DNA of 37,204 bases, taken from positions 1 through 37,204 of the forward strand of contig CANRDG010000002.1 in NCBI GenBank assembly GCA_947629275.1, read 5' to 3'. How positions within the stretch are numbered: the stretch's first letter is position 1; each line of letters starts with the position of its first letter. Origin of the DNA: an uncultured Clostridia bacterium (GTDB lineage Bacteria; Bacillota; Clostridia; Oscillospirales; Ruminococcaceae). The position numbers and the translations under genes are program-made. Of this stretch, positions 20,845 to 28,029 are shown in pieces. The notes under the pieces were generated by a model, which worked only from the letters and a program-made list of their open reading frames with translations, ran no database searches and was not told the origin of the DNA.

Positions 20845-21213
20845 ATGGCTTTGCAGGAATCCGGTGAGATGTATCTTGAAACGATACTTATACTTTCCGA
20901 AAAAATAGGCAAGGTAAGAGCTATAGACGTCGGCGAATATATGGGCTTTTCAAAACCCAGCGTAAGCCGCGCTATGAGCATACTGAAAAATGGCGGCTTT
21001 GTTACGCTTGACAGCGAGGGACACCTTCTGCTGACAGAGGCAGGGAGCGAAGTGGCAAACAAAATTTACGAACGTCACAAGCTGCTGACTAGTCTGCTTA
21101 TTGATCTCGGCGTGAGCGAAAAAACTGCCGCCGAAGATGCCTGCAAAATTGAGCATGACATCAGCGACGAAACATTTCAGGCAATAAAAAAACACGTCGG
21201 CAAGCACATTTAG
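20845..21213 (+). CDS. DtxR/MntR family metal-dependent transcriptional regulator
   Basis: These are dimeric DNA-binding repressors that respond to Mn2+ or Fe2+. The 122-residue protein has the N-terminal winged helix: ESGEMYLETILILSE, then VRAIDVGEYMGFSKPSVSRAMSILKNGGFV at about 25-54. The metal-binding dimerisation helices follow, with ERHKLLTSLLIDLGV and CKIEHDISDETFQAIKKH. It lacks the C-terminal SH3-like domain, as MntR does. The start ATG at 20845 has GGGAGG upstream; the frame opens earlier, but that part overlaps the promoter. No metal transporter is adjacent, so the target genes are probably elsewhere. Mn versus Fe specificity cannot be settled by eye. Confidence 0.88.
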   Translation: MALQESGEMYLETILILSEKIGKVRAIDVGEYMGFSKPSVSRAMSILKNGGFVTLDSEGHLLLTEAGSEVANKIYERHKLLTSLLIDLGVSEKTAAEDACKIEHDISDETFQAIKKHVGKHI

Positions 21214-21222
21214 CCTGCCGAC
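21186..21222 (-). terminator. Terminator of the lipoprotein-flavoprotein transcript
   Basis: On the minus strand GTCGGCA (21222-21216) pairs with TGCCGAC (21202-21196), followed by GTGTTTTTTTATT. It overlaps the 3' end of the convergent DtxR-family gene. Confidence 0.65.
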
Positions 21223-21240
21223 TGCATTATGTAATACATA

Positions 21241-21837
21241 TCAGAGATTTTCACCAAGGTCGAACGCTTTTTTCAGGTATTCTTCCATAAGCGCTTCCCT
21301 CTCCTGCTGAGAAAGATTTTCACAAGACAGCTTATCGAATACGTTTATCTCGGTCTGCTCGGCGTTTGTGAATATCTTGGAGTTTATCATCGTAGCTTTA
21401 AGCGCATTGATGTGCGCGCTGCCCTGCTCGGTGGTCTTGTCGTCCGCCATGGTAACTAAACAGCTTGCCTTTTTAAGCTTATCCATCTGAGCGTTTGAAC
21501 CGTATGCAAAGTCTTTAGTCATAACGCGCTGGAACCAGCCCACCAACATTGCAGGCGATGCCGACCAGAACATCGGGAAGATAAATACAACGGCGTCGCT
21601 CGTCTGTATCTTTATCTGCTCTTTTGCAATATCGCCGCTCATGCGGTATGTTTCGCGGCCGCCCATGCTGTCAAAAAGATACTCGCTCTCGGTCATGGCA
21701 GGGTGAAAGCCCATGTCATACAGATCAGAGATCTCATAGTCGTGACCGCCCTTTGCAAGACCCTTTATAAAGGCATCTTTCAGCTTGCTGGTAAAGCTTT
21801 TCTTCGAGGGGTGGCAGTAAACAATCAATACGTTCAT
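21241..21837 (-). CDS. NAD(P)H-dependent quinone oxidoreductase, flavodoxin-like fold
   Basis: The protein belongs to the Flavodoxin_2 (NQO1/KefF/MdaB) group: FMN- or FAD-binding enzymes that reduce quinones and other electrophiles in the cytoplasm. The 198 residues begin MNVLIVYCHPSKKSFTSKL, the phosphate-binding loop of the fold. They continue with DLYDMGFHPAMTESEY and VVFIFPMFWSASPAMLVGWF, the flavin isoalloxazine region, and then FAYG. The ATG at 21837 is preceded by AAGGAGGACATTCCAA. It lies 44 bp after the lipoprotein gene on the same strand with no promoter visible between, so the two are probably one transcript. The physiological substrate is unknown. Confidence 0.85.
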   Translation of the reverse strand: MNVLIVYCHPSKKSFTSKLKDAFIKGLAKGGHDYEISDLYDMGFHPAMTESEYLFDSMGGRETYRMSGDIAKEQIKIQTSDAVVFIFPMFWSASPAMLVGWFQRVMTKDFAYGSNAQMDKLKKASCLVTMADDKTTEQGSAHINALKATMINSKIFTNAEQTEINVFDKLSCENLSQQEREALMEEYLKKAFDLGENL

Positions 21838-21881
21838 TTGGAATGTCCTCCTTAATATTTGTCAGATATTTTTAACGTTGC

Positions 21882-22493
21882 TTAGGTATTTTCGGCAGAT
21901 GTTTGTGCTGAGGAATCCTCGCTGCTGTCATCTGTATCGGTAACATCGGGCTGAGAAGTTTCGCCGTCCGTTTCGCTGTTGTCGTTTGTAACGTCGGGAA
22001 TTTCTTCAATACCGATAATTGCAAGATACTTTTGGGCATTTTCGGGAACAGCGGTTTGCAGCGCGGCATTGAGCACCGAAAGCTCCGTGCCGTCTATCGC
22101 GGAAGTTATAGCATCTGTAAGCTCTTTAGGCTTGAAGCGTATGCTTGCATCATCGCCATAAAACGCCCAGAAGTTGAGAAAATTCAGCGATATTTTGCGC
22201 TTTTGCTCATCACTTGCCGCAGCCCAGTCATCAGCATACATTTTGTCAAGTTCATAAAGGTCTTTCATGGCAAAATCGCCGTCTATAGTGTATTTTTCGC
22301 CGTCATCGTCAGCGGTGTAGCCCTTGTCCAGTATGTCGGCAAAAAAGGCGTCCGACTTATCGTCGCTCTTTTTGTTATCAACAGTCGAGGAAGCTTTGCT
22401 GACATTGCCTATTTCTATTTTAGGTCCGCAGGCTGTAAAACACAGGCACGCGGCGGCAGATAAAACTAAGGCTGCTATAGCTTTTCTGTTCAT
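21882..22493 (-). CDS. Predicted lipoprotein of unknown function
   Basis: I do not recognise the folded part. The 203-residue protein starts MNRKAIAALVLSAAACLCFTAC, a classical lipoprotein signal with lipobox FTAC and the lipidated cysteine at about residue 22, so it should be anchored outside the cell membrane. A Ser/Lys/Asp-rich linker follows. Then comes a roughly 110-residue helical domain with KDLYELDKMYADDWAAASDE and FLNFWAFYGD. The last 35 residues are a Thr/Ser/Asp/Glu-rich low-complexity tail. The ATG at 22493 has AGGAGGAAT upstream, and a strong promoter is at 22536-22564. It is divergent from the LtaS-like gene. Confidence 0.82.
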   Translation of the reverse strand: MNRKAIAALVLSAAACLCFTACGPKIEIGNVSKASSTVDNKKSDDKSDAFFADILDKGYTADDDGEKYTIDGDFAMKDLYELDKMYADDWAAASDEQKRKISLNFLNFWAFYGDDASIRFKPKELTDAITSAIDGTELSVLNAALQTAVPENAQKYLAIIGIEEIPDVTNDNSETDGETSQPDVTDTDDSSEDSSAQTSAENT

Positions 22494-22535
22494 GCAACAT
22501 TCCTCCTCTTGATAGTCTACAATAATACTACTTAT

Positions 22536-22564
22536 ATTGTAACTCTTTTTGTGCAGTTTGTCAA
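22536..22564 (-). promoter_or_regulatory. Promoter of the lipoprotein-flavoprotein transcript
   Basis: On the minus strand a perfect TTGACA (22564-22559) and TACAAT (22541-22536) are 17 bases apart. Its -35 hexamer overlaps that of the divergent promoter by five bases. Confidence 0.8.
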
Positions 22565-22586
22565 TAGATTTTTAATGAAATATTAT
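22558..22586 (+). promoter_or_regulatory. Promoter of the LtaS-like gene
   Basis: TTGTCA (22558-22563) and TATTAT (22581-22586) are 17 bases apart. The -35 overlaps the -35 of the opposite promoter, so the two should compete for polymerase. Confidence 0.6.
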
Positions 22587-22641
22587 GACAAAATTATTGA
22601 CCGCTGAATGACAATAAACACTAAAAAGGAAGTAGATAAAA

Positions 22642-24648
22642 ATGTCACGCATAGTACAAAAACTGCGCGATAGCAAAATTTTCGATACATTGATATTTTA
22701 CTGCGCCCCCATGATTCTTGCAATGCTGTGTGTATGCTACGCCATAGCATATGCAGGAAACGCATACGACGCCAAGGGACTGCATCTTACAAAAACACTG
22801 ATAGTTTTTCTCATCGTATGCGCCGCGCTGATAATTTTCAGCATAGTGCTGTCTATAATAGGCATGGTAAAAAAGAAAAGACCTCAGTCGCGCGGCTATC
22901 TGCTCGGTCTGACACTTGCATTTTGCACATATATTTTTACCGAGGTCTGCACGGGCGCGTTTCCTTTTAAAGACGACATTATAATGCTTTTTGCCGCGCC
23001 GCTTTTTGTGTATTCTTTCTACCTTTTGGGCAGCATAATATTCAAAAAACCAAAGATATATTTTATAGTAATTACCGTGATATTCCACCTTTATGGGCTG
23101 GCGCAGTTCTATCTGTATGAGTTTCGCGGATCGCCCTTGAGGGTGTCAGACCTGAGCAGCATAAAGTCGGCTACCATTGCAAAAGATTACTCGTTTTTTG
23201 AGCCGCTCGCGGTAGCGTTGCTTTGCCTTACGGTACTTAGCCTTGGTATGTGCATAACGCTTACGGCATTTACAAAAATAACGCCCTTTCGCCTTAAAAT
23301 AAGGCTTTGCACCCTGCCCGTGCTTGCGGTATTTGTTATAATGTTCGGCGGCTTTGGCATGAGTATGTACAGATACGGTGTTGAAAATCGCGTTATCAGG
23401 CTGAATTTTTCGGGCGGAGAGGATCTAAACTCTTTTCAGGTAACGGGCAATGCATTGATGTTCTATCTGGATATGCTCAACAGCCGCTCTGCAAAGCCCT
23501 CGGGCTATTCTGACGAAAAAGCTTTGGAAATACTTTCGCGCTATGAAACGTCTGACGAAACACCGCAGAGAACGCCTACCGTAATAGCAATAATGGACGA
23601 ATCATTTGCTGATTTTTCGCTGCTCGGCGACCTTGACATAAACAAAGACTATATGCCTTTTTACCACAGCATGGCTGAAAACACTATAAAAGGCTATGTT
23701 ACAGTGTCCGCATACGGCGGCTATTCGTGCAACTCCGAGTTTGAATTTCTCTCGGGCAACAGCATGGGATTTTTCCCTATGGGCAGCGCCGCTTACACGC
23801 AGTATGTAAAAACGCCGCAGGATTCTTTGGTAAATTACTTTGAAAATTACGGCTATTTTACGGAGGCTATAGCAGGCTGTGCGCCGAATCTTTGGGATAT
23901 AGGCGATGCTTACGGCTATCTGGGATTTGACAAGACAATGTATTCCGAAGCCGTTTCAAAACACAGCGAGGGCAAGATGAAGGTCGTGAACGGCAGGCTG
24001 TCAGACGAAACTATGTTCGGGGTGCTTAAAGAAGAGTACGAAAACAAGCCGAAAGACAAGCCGATGTTTGCGTTCCTGACGACCATGCAGAACCATTCGC
24101 CGTATTATGAGAACAAGGACAAGACCCACGAAATAACGCTGAACAGCTTTGAAAGCAACGAGGCAGAGCTTTATCTTTCGGCGGCATATGAGACCGACAA
24201 GGCAATAAAAAATTTAGTTGAGTATTTTTCGCAGGCCGATGAAGATGTTGTTATAGTATTTTTCGGCGACCACTTCCCTCACATACCCGAATTTTCCGAA
24301 AATTTGCTGGGCAAAACGCTGGGTACAATGTCGATAGAAGACAACGCTAAAATACATTCAACTCCGTTTTTCATATGGGCAAATTACGATATTGACGAGC
24401 AGACCGACATTCACATGAGCCTTAACTATCTTTCAAACAAGCTTGTTGAAGCCTGCGGTATGCCGAAGACAGACTTTCAATTGTATCTTGACGACGTTAT
24501 GAAAAAACTGCCGTCGATAAGCGCATTCGGCTACAAGGGCAACGACGGCAAATGGTACAGAACGACCGACAGCTCGCAGTATGAAAAAGTGCTCTTGGAA
24601 TACAACATAGTGCAGTATTACAGAATGTTTGAAAAATATGACAAATAG
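22642..24648 (+). CDS. LtaS-like membrane phosphoglycerol transferase (sulfatase domain)
   Basis: This is a polytopic membrane enzyme of the lipoteichoic acid synthase/phosphoglycerol transferase group, which moves glycerol phosphate from phosphatidylglycerol to surface polymers or lipids outside the membrane. Of 668 residues the first 245 hold about seven hydrophobic segments (near 15-37, 52-74, 86-105, 113-133, 139-158, 187-209 and 222-241). The extracellular alkaline-phosphatase-fold domain then shows IMDESFAD (Glu 320), GGYSCNSEFEFLSGNS, NHSPYY (His 485) and GDHFPHIP (Asp 543, His 544). The usual catalytic threonine of GGGTANVEFE aligns with Ser 362. The ATG has AAGGAAG upstream. It is probably monocistronic, ended by the hairpin at 24664. 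The exact acceptor is unknown. Confidence 0.87.
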   Translation: MSRIVQKLRDSKIFDTLIFYCAPMILAMLCVCYAIAYAGNAYDAKGLHLTKTLIVFLIVCAALIIFSIVLSIIGMVKKKRPQSRGYLLGLTLAFCTYIFTEVCTGAFPFKDDIIMLFAAPLFVYSFYLLGSIIFKKPKIYFIVITVIFHLYGLAQFYLYEFRGSPLRVSDLSSIKSATIAKDYSFFEPLAVALLCLTVLSLGMCITLTAFTKITPFRLKIRLCTLPVLAVFVIMFGGFGMSMYRYGVENRVIRLNFSGGEDLNSFQVTGNALMFYLDMLNSRSAKPSGYSDEKALEILSRYETSDETPQRTPTVIAIMDESFADFSLLGDLDINKDYMPFYHSMAENTIKGYVTVSAYGGYSCNSEFEFLSGNSMGFFPMGSAAYTQYVKTPQDSLVNYFENYGYFTEAIAGCAPNLWDIGDAYGYLGFDKTMYSEAVSKHSEGKMKVVNGRLSDETMFGVLKEEYENKPKDKPMFAFLTTMQNHSPYYENKDKTHEITLNSFESNEAELYLSAAYETDKAIKNLVEYFSQADEDVVIVFFGDHFPHIPEFSENLLGKTLGTMSIEDNAKIHSTPFFIWANYDIDEQTDIHMSLNYLSNKLVEACGMPKTDFQLYLDDVMKKLPSISAFGYKGNDGKWYRTTDSSQYEKVLLEYNIVQYYRMFEKYDK

Positions 24649-24663
24649 TGCAATACTAAGCTT

Positions 24664-24706
24664 ATAAGGTCTTGCGGTAAAATTTACCGTGAGACCTTAT
24701 TTTTAT
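24664..24706 (+). terminator. Terminator of the LtaS-like gene
   Basis: ATAAGGTCT (24664-24672) pairs with AGACCTTAT (24692-24700), with an inner CGGTAAA/TTTACCG stem separated by a TG/TG internal loop, followed by TTTTAT. It is a strong hairpin just after the stop codon. Confidence 0.85.
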
Positions 24707-24787
24707 GTTACGAATTTGCAAAATATACAGATATAAAAGCTGAATTTATATATATTGTACAAAATTTTTTTGGCGCACAAAAAACTA

Positions 24788-24816
24788 TTGACAAACGGTG
24801 TATTTTACTTTATTAT
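24788..24816 (+). promoter_or_regulatory. Promoter of the potABCD leader
   Basis: A perfect TTGACA (24788-24793) and TATTAT (24811-24816) are 17 bases apart. Transcription would begin about 520 nt before potA, which makes the leader exceptionally long. Confidence 0.75.
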
Positions 24817-25028
24817 TTAATTTAATGCGTGCAAATGCAAATGCGGAAACATTGACCCCCAAACTAGCAGTGGATAGCTGTAGCTATGACGCAGTAAAGC
24901 GGCGAAAGTCACGCTCTGAAACGGAACGCCTGCAAAATCATTTACATTTCGAGGAATATTCCTCAAAATTTACGGACTTGTATATCAACAGCCGATATGG
25001 CGATCGGCAGTAGGTGTATGGGTCTGTT
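24817..25028 (+). promoter_or_regulatory. 5' part of the potA leader, with small hairpins
   Basis: No gene is supported here. Visible structure includes ATAGC/GCTAT around TGTA near 24875, a 14-bp palindrome GAGGAATATTCCTC (24951-24964), and GCCGAT/ATCGGC with a 6-base loop (24991-25008). The 14-mer TAGCAGTGGATAGC (24865-24878) recurs with one change at 25029-25042. A 71-codon frame crosses it but has no ribosome site. Confidence 0.5.
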
Positions 25029-25315
25029 TAGCAGTGGAGAGCCGAACCCGAGCCGCCTCACGCCGATGCTTTTGGGTTCTTTTTGCCGGCGCATTTATGC
25101 GCTGTTGACAAGGCGCCAGCCTGCCTGCATCACAAGGAACAAAAAACCGCCTCAAAATCCCTCGGTGTGAGGTGCGAAGCAGTTTTTGCATAACAGATTT
25201 GCGTCAAGACTAGGCGACCGACCGCCGGCATACTGACGTATGGCAAGGAAGGTCAACGACGTATTGACGGAAAGATGACTGCAAAAACCGACTTGGGCTC
25301 GGCTCTCCGCTGCTA
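25029..25315 (+). ncRNA. Candidate large structured RNA in the potABCD leader
   Basis: The two ends are complementary over 21 positions: 25029-25049 with 25295-25315, with 19 Watson-Crick pairs, one G-U and one mismatch. Further pairing of CTGTTT (25024-25029) with AAACAG (25322-25327) reaches the potA ribosome site. Inside are CCGCCTCAC with GTGAGGTG (25054-25061 and 25167-25174), a GCGCA/TGCGC hairpin (25089-25102), GTTTTTGCA with TGCAAAAAC (25182-25190 and 25280-25288), TTTGCGTCAA with TTGACGGAAA (25198-25207 and 25264-25273, 9 of 10), and a GGCG/CGCC hairpin (25213-25226). The nested layout resembles a multi-branched RNA. I cannot assign it to a known riboswitch class; a repeated DNA element with long inverted ends is the alternative. 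Confidence 0.5.
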
Positions 25316-25344
25316 TAAATGAAACAGGAAAGGATTGTTGGGAT

Positions 25345-26391
25345 ATGGACAACATAGTGAGTCTTAAAAACATTGTTGTTGAATTTGAGGACGGCGACCA
25401 GATCCTCAAAAACATCAGTCTTGACATCAAGGACAAAGAGTTCGTCACTTTCCTTGGGCCATCGGGCTGCGGAAAAACGACCACTTTGCGCATTATCGCC
25501 GGTTTTCTTGAACCTACAAGCGGCGATGTTCTGTTTGAGGGACAGCGGATAAACGATGTTCCCCCGCATAAGAGAAATGTCAATACTGTATTTCAAAGGT
25601 ACGCGCTTTTCCCTCATCTGAACGTGTATGAAAACATAGCGTTCGGTCTTAGGGTAAAGAAACTTCCCGAAAAGGAGATACTTCACCGTGTGGGCGAAAT
25701 GCTTGAAATGGTGAACCTTAAAGGATTTGAAAAAAGAACCGTAAACCGTCTTTCGGGCGGTCAGCAGCAGAGAGTTGCAATTGCAAGGGCTTTGGTAAAT
25801 CACCCGAAGGTGCTGCTGCTTGACGAGCCGCTGGGCGCGCTCGACCTTAAACTGCGAAAGGAAATGCAGGTGGAGCTTAGAAAGATACAGCAGGCGCTGG
25901 AGCTTACGTTTGTGTATGTAACGCACGACCAGGAAGAAGCGCTTACAATGTCTGATACGGTGGTAGTTATGAATAACGGCGTTATACAGCAGATAGGCTC
26001 GCCGATAGACATTTACAACGAGCCTGTGAACGCATTCGTTGCCGACTTTATAGGAGAAAGCAACATTGTCAACGGCTGTATGCCGAGAGACTGCCTTGTT
26101 GAGTTTACGGGCAGACAGTTTGAATGTGTTGACAAGGGCTTTGACCCCGATGAGACCGTTGACGTTGTTATAAGACCGGAAGACGTAAAGATAATCCCCG
26201 CAGAAAGTGCCAAACTGACGGGAATAGTGGAGTCTGTAGTGTTCAAGGGGGTACACTACGAAATGGTCGTTGACGGCGTGGATCACAAATGGATAATACA
26301 TTCTACAAAGGCTGAACCTGTCGGCGCTATGATAGGCATGACCTTCGACCCATATGACATACATATAATGAAAAAGGTACAGGAGGGATAA
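25345..26391 (+). CDS. potA: Spermidine/putrescine ABC transporter, ATP-binding protein
   Basis: PotA hydrolyses ATP to drive polyamine import through PotB and PotC on the inner face of the membrane. The 348-residue protein has Walker A GPSGCGKTT (38-46), signature LSGGQQQR (136-143), Walker B VLLLDEP (156-162) and the H-loop THDQEEA. A C-terminal TOBE-type regulatory domain (about 240-340) contains VIRPEDVKI. All catalytic residues are present. The start ATG at 25345 has AGGAAAGGATT upstream, just beyond the leader's terminal helix. It is first in potABCD, with the next gene starting 6 bp after its stop. Confidence 0.94.
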   Translation: MDNIVSLKNIVVEFEDGDQILKNISLDIKDKEFVTFLGPSGCGKTTTLRIIAGFLEPTSGDVLFEGQRINDVPPHKRNVNTVFQRYALFPHLNVYENIAFGLRVKKLPEKEILHRVGEMLEMVNLKGFEKRTVNRLSGGQQQRVAIARALVNHPKVLLLDEPLGALDLKLRKEMQVELRKIQQALELTFVYVTHDQEEALTMSDTVVVMNNGVIQQIGSPIDIYNEPVNAFVADFIGESNIVNGCMPRDCLVEFTGRQFECVDKGFDPDETVDVVIRPEDVKIIPAESAKLTGIVESVVFKGVHYEMVVDGVDHKWIIHSTKAEPVGAMIGMTFDPYDIHIMKKVQEG

Positions 26392-26397
26392 GGCAAA

Positions 26398-27207
26398 TTG
26401 AAAAAACTAAAAGTATTTTCTGCGCCGTATCTCGTCTGGATGATAGTGTTCATACTTGTGCCGCTTCTTATGGTGGCATACTTCGCTTTCACGACTGACA
26501 GCGGCAAATTTACTATAAAGAACATCTCAAACGTAGGTCAGTATGCAAATATTTTTGTGCGCTCTATATGGCTGGCGCTGGTGGCAACGGTAGTATGCCT
26601 TTTGCTTGCGTATCCCGTGGCATATCTTCTTTCAAGAATGGAAAAGCACAAGCAGGGCACAATGCTTCTGATAGTTATGCTGCCCATGTGGATGAACTTT
26701 CTTCTGCGCACATATGCATGGATGACACTGCTCGGAAACAACGGCGTTATAAATCACGTTCTGGGTATATTCGGCTTAGGACCTTATAAACTTATAAACA
26801 CATCGGGCGCAGTGGTGCTCGGCATGGTGTACAATTACCTGCCGTTCATGATACTTCCGCTCTATTCGGTAATGGAGAAGATAGACAAAAGCGTTATCGA
26901 GGCAGCTTCAGACCTCGGCTGCAACTCGGCATCTATTATGTGGCGAGTTATAGTTCCGCTCAGTTTGCCGGGCATTACATCGGGAATTACCATGGTGTTC
27001 GTACCTGCAATATCAACGTTTATAATCTCGCGTATGCTGGGCGGCGGTTCTAACCTGCTTATCGGCGACCTTATAGAGATGCAGTTTTTGGGCAATGCCT
27101 ATAATCCGCAGCTCGGCGCGGCTATATCACTGGTGCTTATGGTAATAATACTAGTTATCATGACCGTTATGAACCAGTTCAGCCCCGACGATCAGGTGCT
27201 TATATAA
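26398..27207 (+). CDS. potB: Spermidine/putrescine ABC transporter permease
   Basis: PotB is one of two membrane permeases of the polyamine importer. The 269-residue protein has six hydrophobic segments, beginning with YLVWMIVFILVPLLMVAYFA. It carries the cytoplasmic coupling motif EAASDLGCNSASIMWRVIVP, the EAA loop that docks to PotA. The start is a TTG at 26398 giving MKKLKVFSAPY; AGGAGGG lies 10 nt upstream, overlapping the end of potA, so translation is probably coupled. The family normally shows a longer periplasmic region than potC. Assignment to PotB rather than PotC rests on gene order and on the N-terminus. Confidence 0.92.
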   Translation: MKKLKVFSAPYLVWMIVFILVPLLMVAYFAFTTDSGKFTIKNISNVGQYANIFVRSIWLALVATVVCLLLAYPVAYLLSRMEKHKQGTMLLIVMLPMWMNFLLRTYAWMTLLGNNGVINHVLGIFGLGPYKLINTSGAVVLGMVYNYLPFMILPLYSVMEKIDKSVIEAASDLGCNSASIMWRVIVPLSLPGITSGITMVFVPAISTFIISRMLGGGSNLLIGDLIEMQFLGNAYNPQLGAAISLVLMVIILVIMTVMNQFSPDDQVLI

Positions 27208-27222
27208 GGGAGGGTGAGATAT

Positions 27223-28029
27223 ATGAAAAAATTTGGAAAAATATATTTCGCTCTTATACTGCTCTTTTTGTATGTTCCCATATTCGTGCTGATAGTATTT
27301 TCTTTCAACGAGACAAAGAGCAGGAGCGTGTTGAGCGGCTTTACTCTTGAATGGTACGTAAAGCTGTTTCACAACAAAATAATCATATCGTCGCTGATGA
27401 AGACAATACTTATAGCAACGCTTGCAAGCATAGTTTCAACTGTTCTGGGAACGTTCGCTGCCATAGGCATAAACAGCATGAAAAAAGTGCCGAAAGCCTT
27501 TGTAATGAATGTTACGAATATGCCTATAATCAACCCCGAGATAGTAACGGGCGTATCGCTGATGCTGCTGTTCGTATTCTTTACGGCAAGAATGAATTTT
27601 GAGTTCGGCTTTGTAACGCTGCTGATAGCGCACATAACGTTTGACGTACCGTATGTTATACTGAATATTATGCCAAAGTTCAAGCAAATGGATCCAAATT
27701 TGTTTGAGGCAGCTCAGGATCTGGGGTGCAGTCCCATGCAGGCTTTCAGGAAAGTCATACTGCCAGAGATAATGCCCGGCGTTATAAGCGGCTTTTTAAT
27801 GGCTTTCACCTACTCGCTTGACGACTTTGTAATAAGCTACTTTACCAGCGGCCCGACTACACAGACACTGCCGATAACGATATACTCGATGACAAGGCGC
27901 AAGATCTCCCCCGAGATAAACGCGCTGTCTACCATAATATTTATTGTGGTGTTCGTTATACTTATAGTGAAGAACTTTGTCGAGAACAAGGCTGCCAAAA
28001 ACAATTCGTATAAGGGGGAGAAGATCTGA
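27223..28029 (+). CDS. potC: Spermidine/putrescine ABC transporter permease
   Basis: PotC is the second permease of the importer and forms the membrane channel with PotB. The 268-residue protein begins MKKFGKIYFALILLFLYVPI and has about six membrane segments. Its EAA loop reads EAAQDLGCSPMQAFRKVILP. The characteristic SLDDFVISYFTSGP segment of PotC follows. I chose the ATG at 27223 because GGGAGG lies at 27208-27213; the in-frame GTG at 27214 touches that ribosome site. Its stop codon overlaps the potD start by one base. Confidence 0.93.
   Translation: MKKFGKIYFALILLFLYVPIFVLIVFSFNETKSRSVLSGFTLEWYVKLFHNKIIISSLMKTILIATLASIVSTVLGTFAAIGINSMKKVPKAFVMNVTNMPIINPEIVTGVSLMLLFVFFTARMNFEFGFVTLLIAHITFDVPYVILNIMPKFKQMDPNLFEAAQDLGCSPMQAFRKVILPEIMPGVISGFLMAFTYSLDDFVISYFTSGPTTQTLPITIYSMTRRKISPEINALSTIIFIVVFVILIVKNFVENKAAKNNSYKGEKI

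Noticed and set aside
24798..25013. Open frame of 71 codons upstream of the structured element
   Set aside because: No ribosome site, unusual composition, and it crosses the promoter -10 and several hairpins of the pot leader; I treat the region as untranslated.
25029..25084. T-box or known riboswitch in the pot leader
   Set aside because: The T-box antiterminator core AGGGTGGNACCGCG is absent, and the conserved cores of the riboswitch classes I can recall do not fit.
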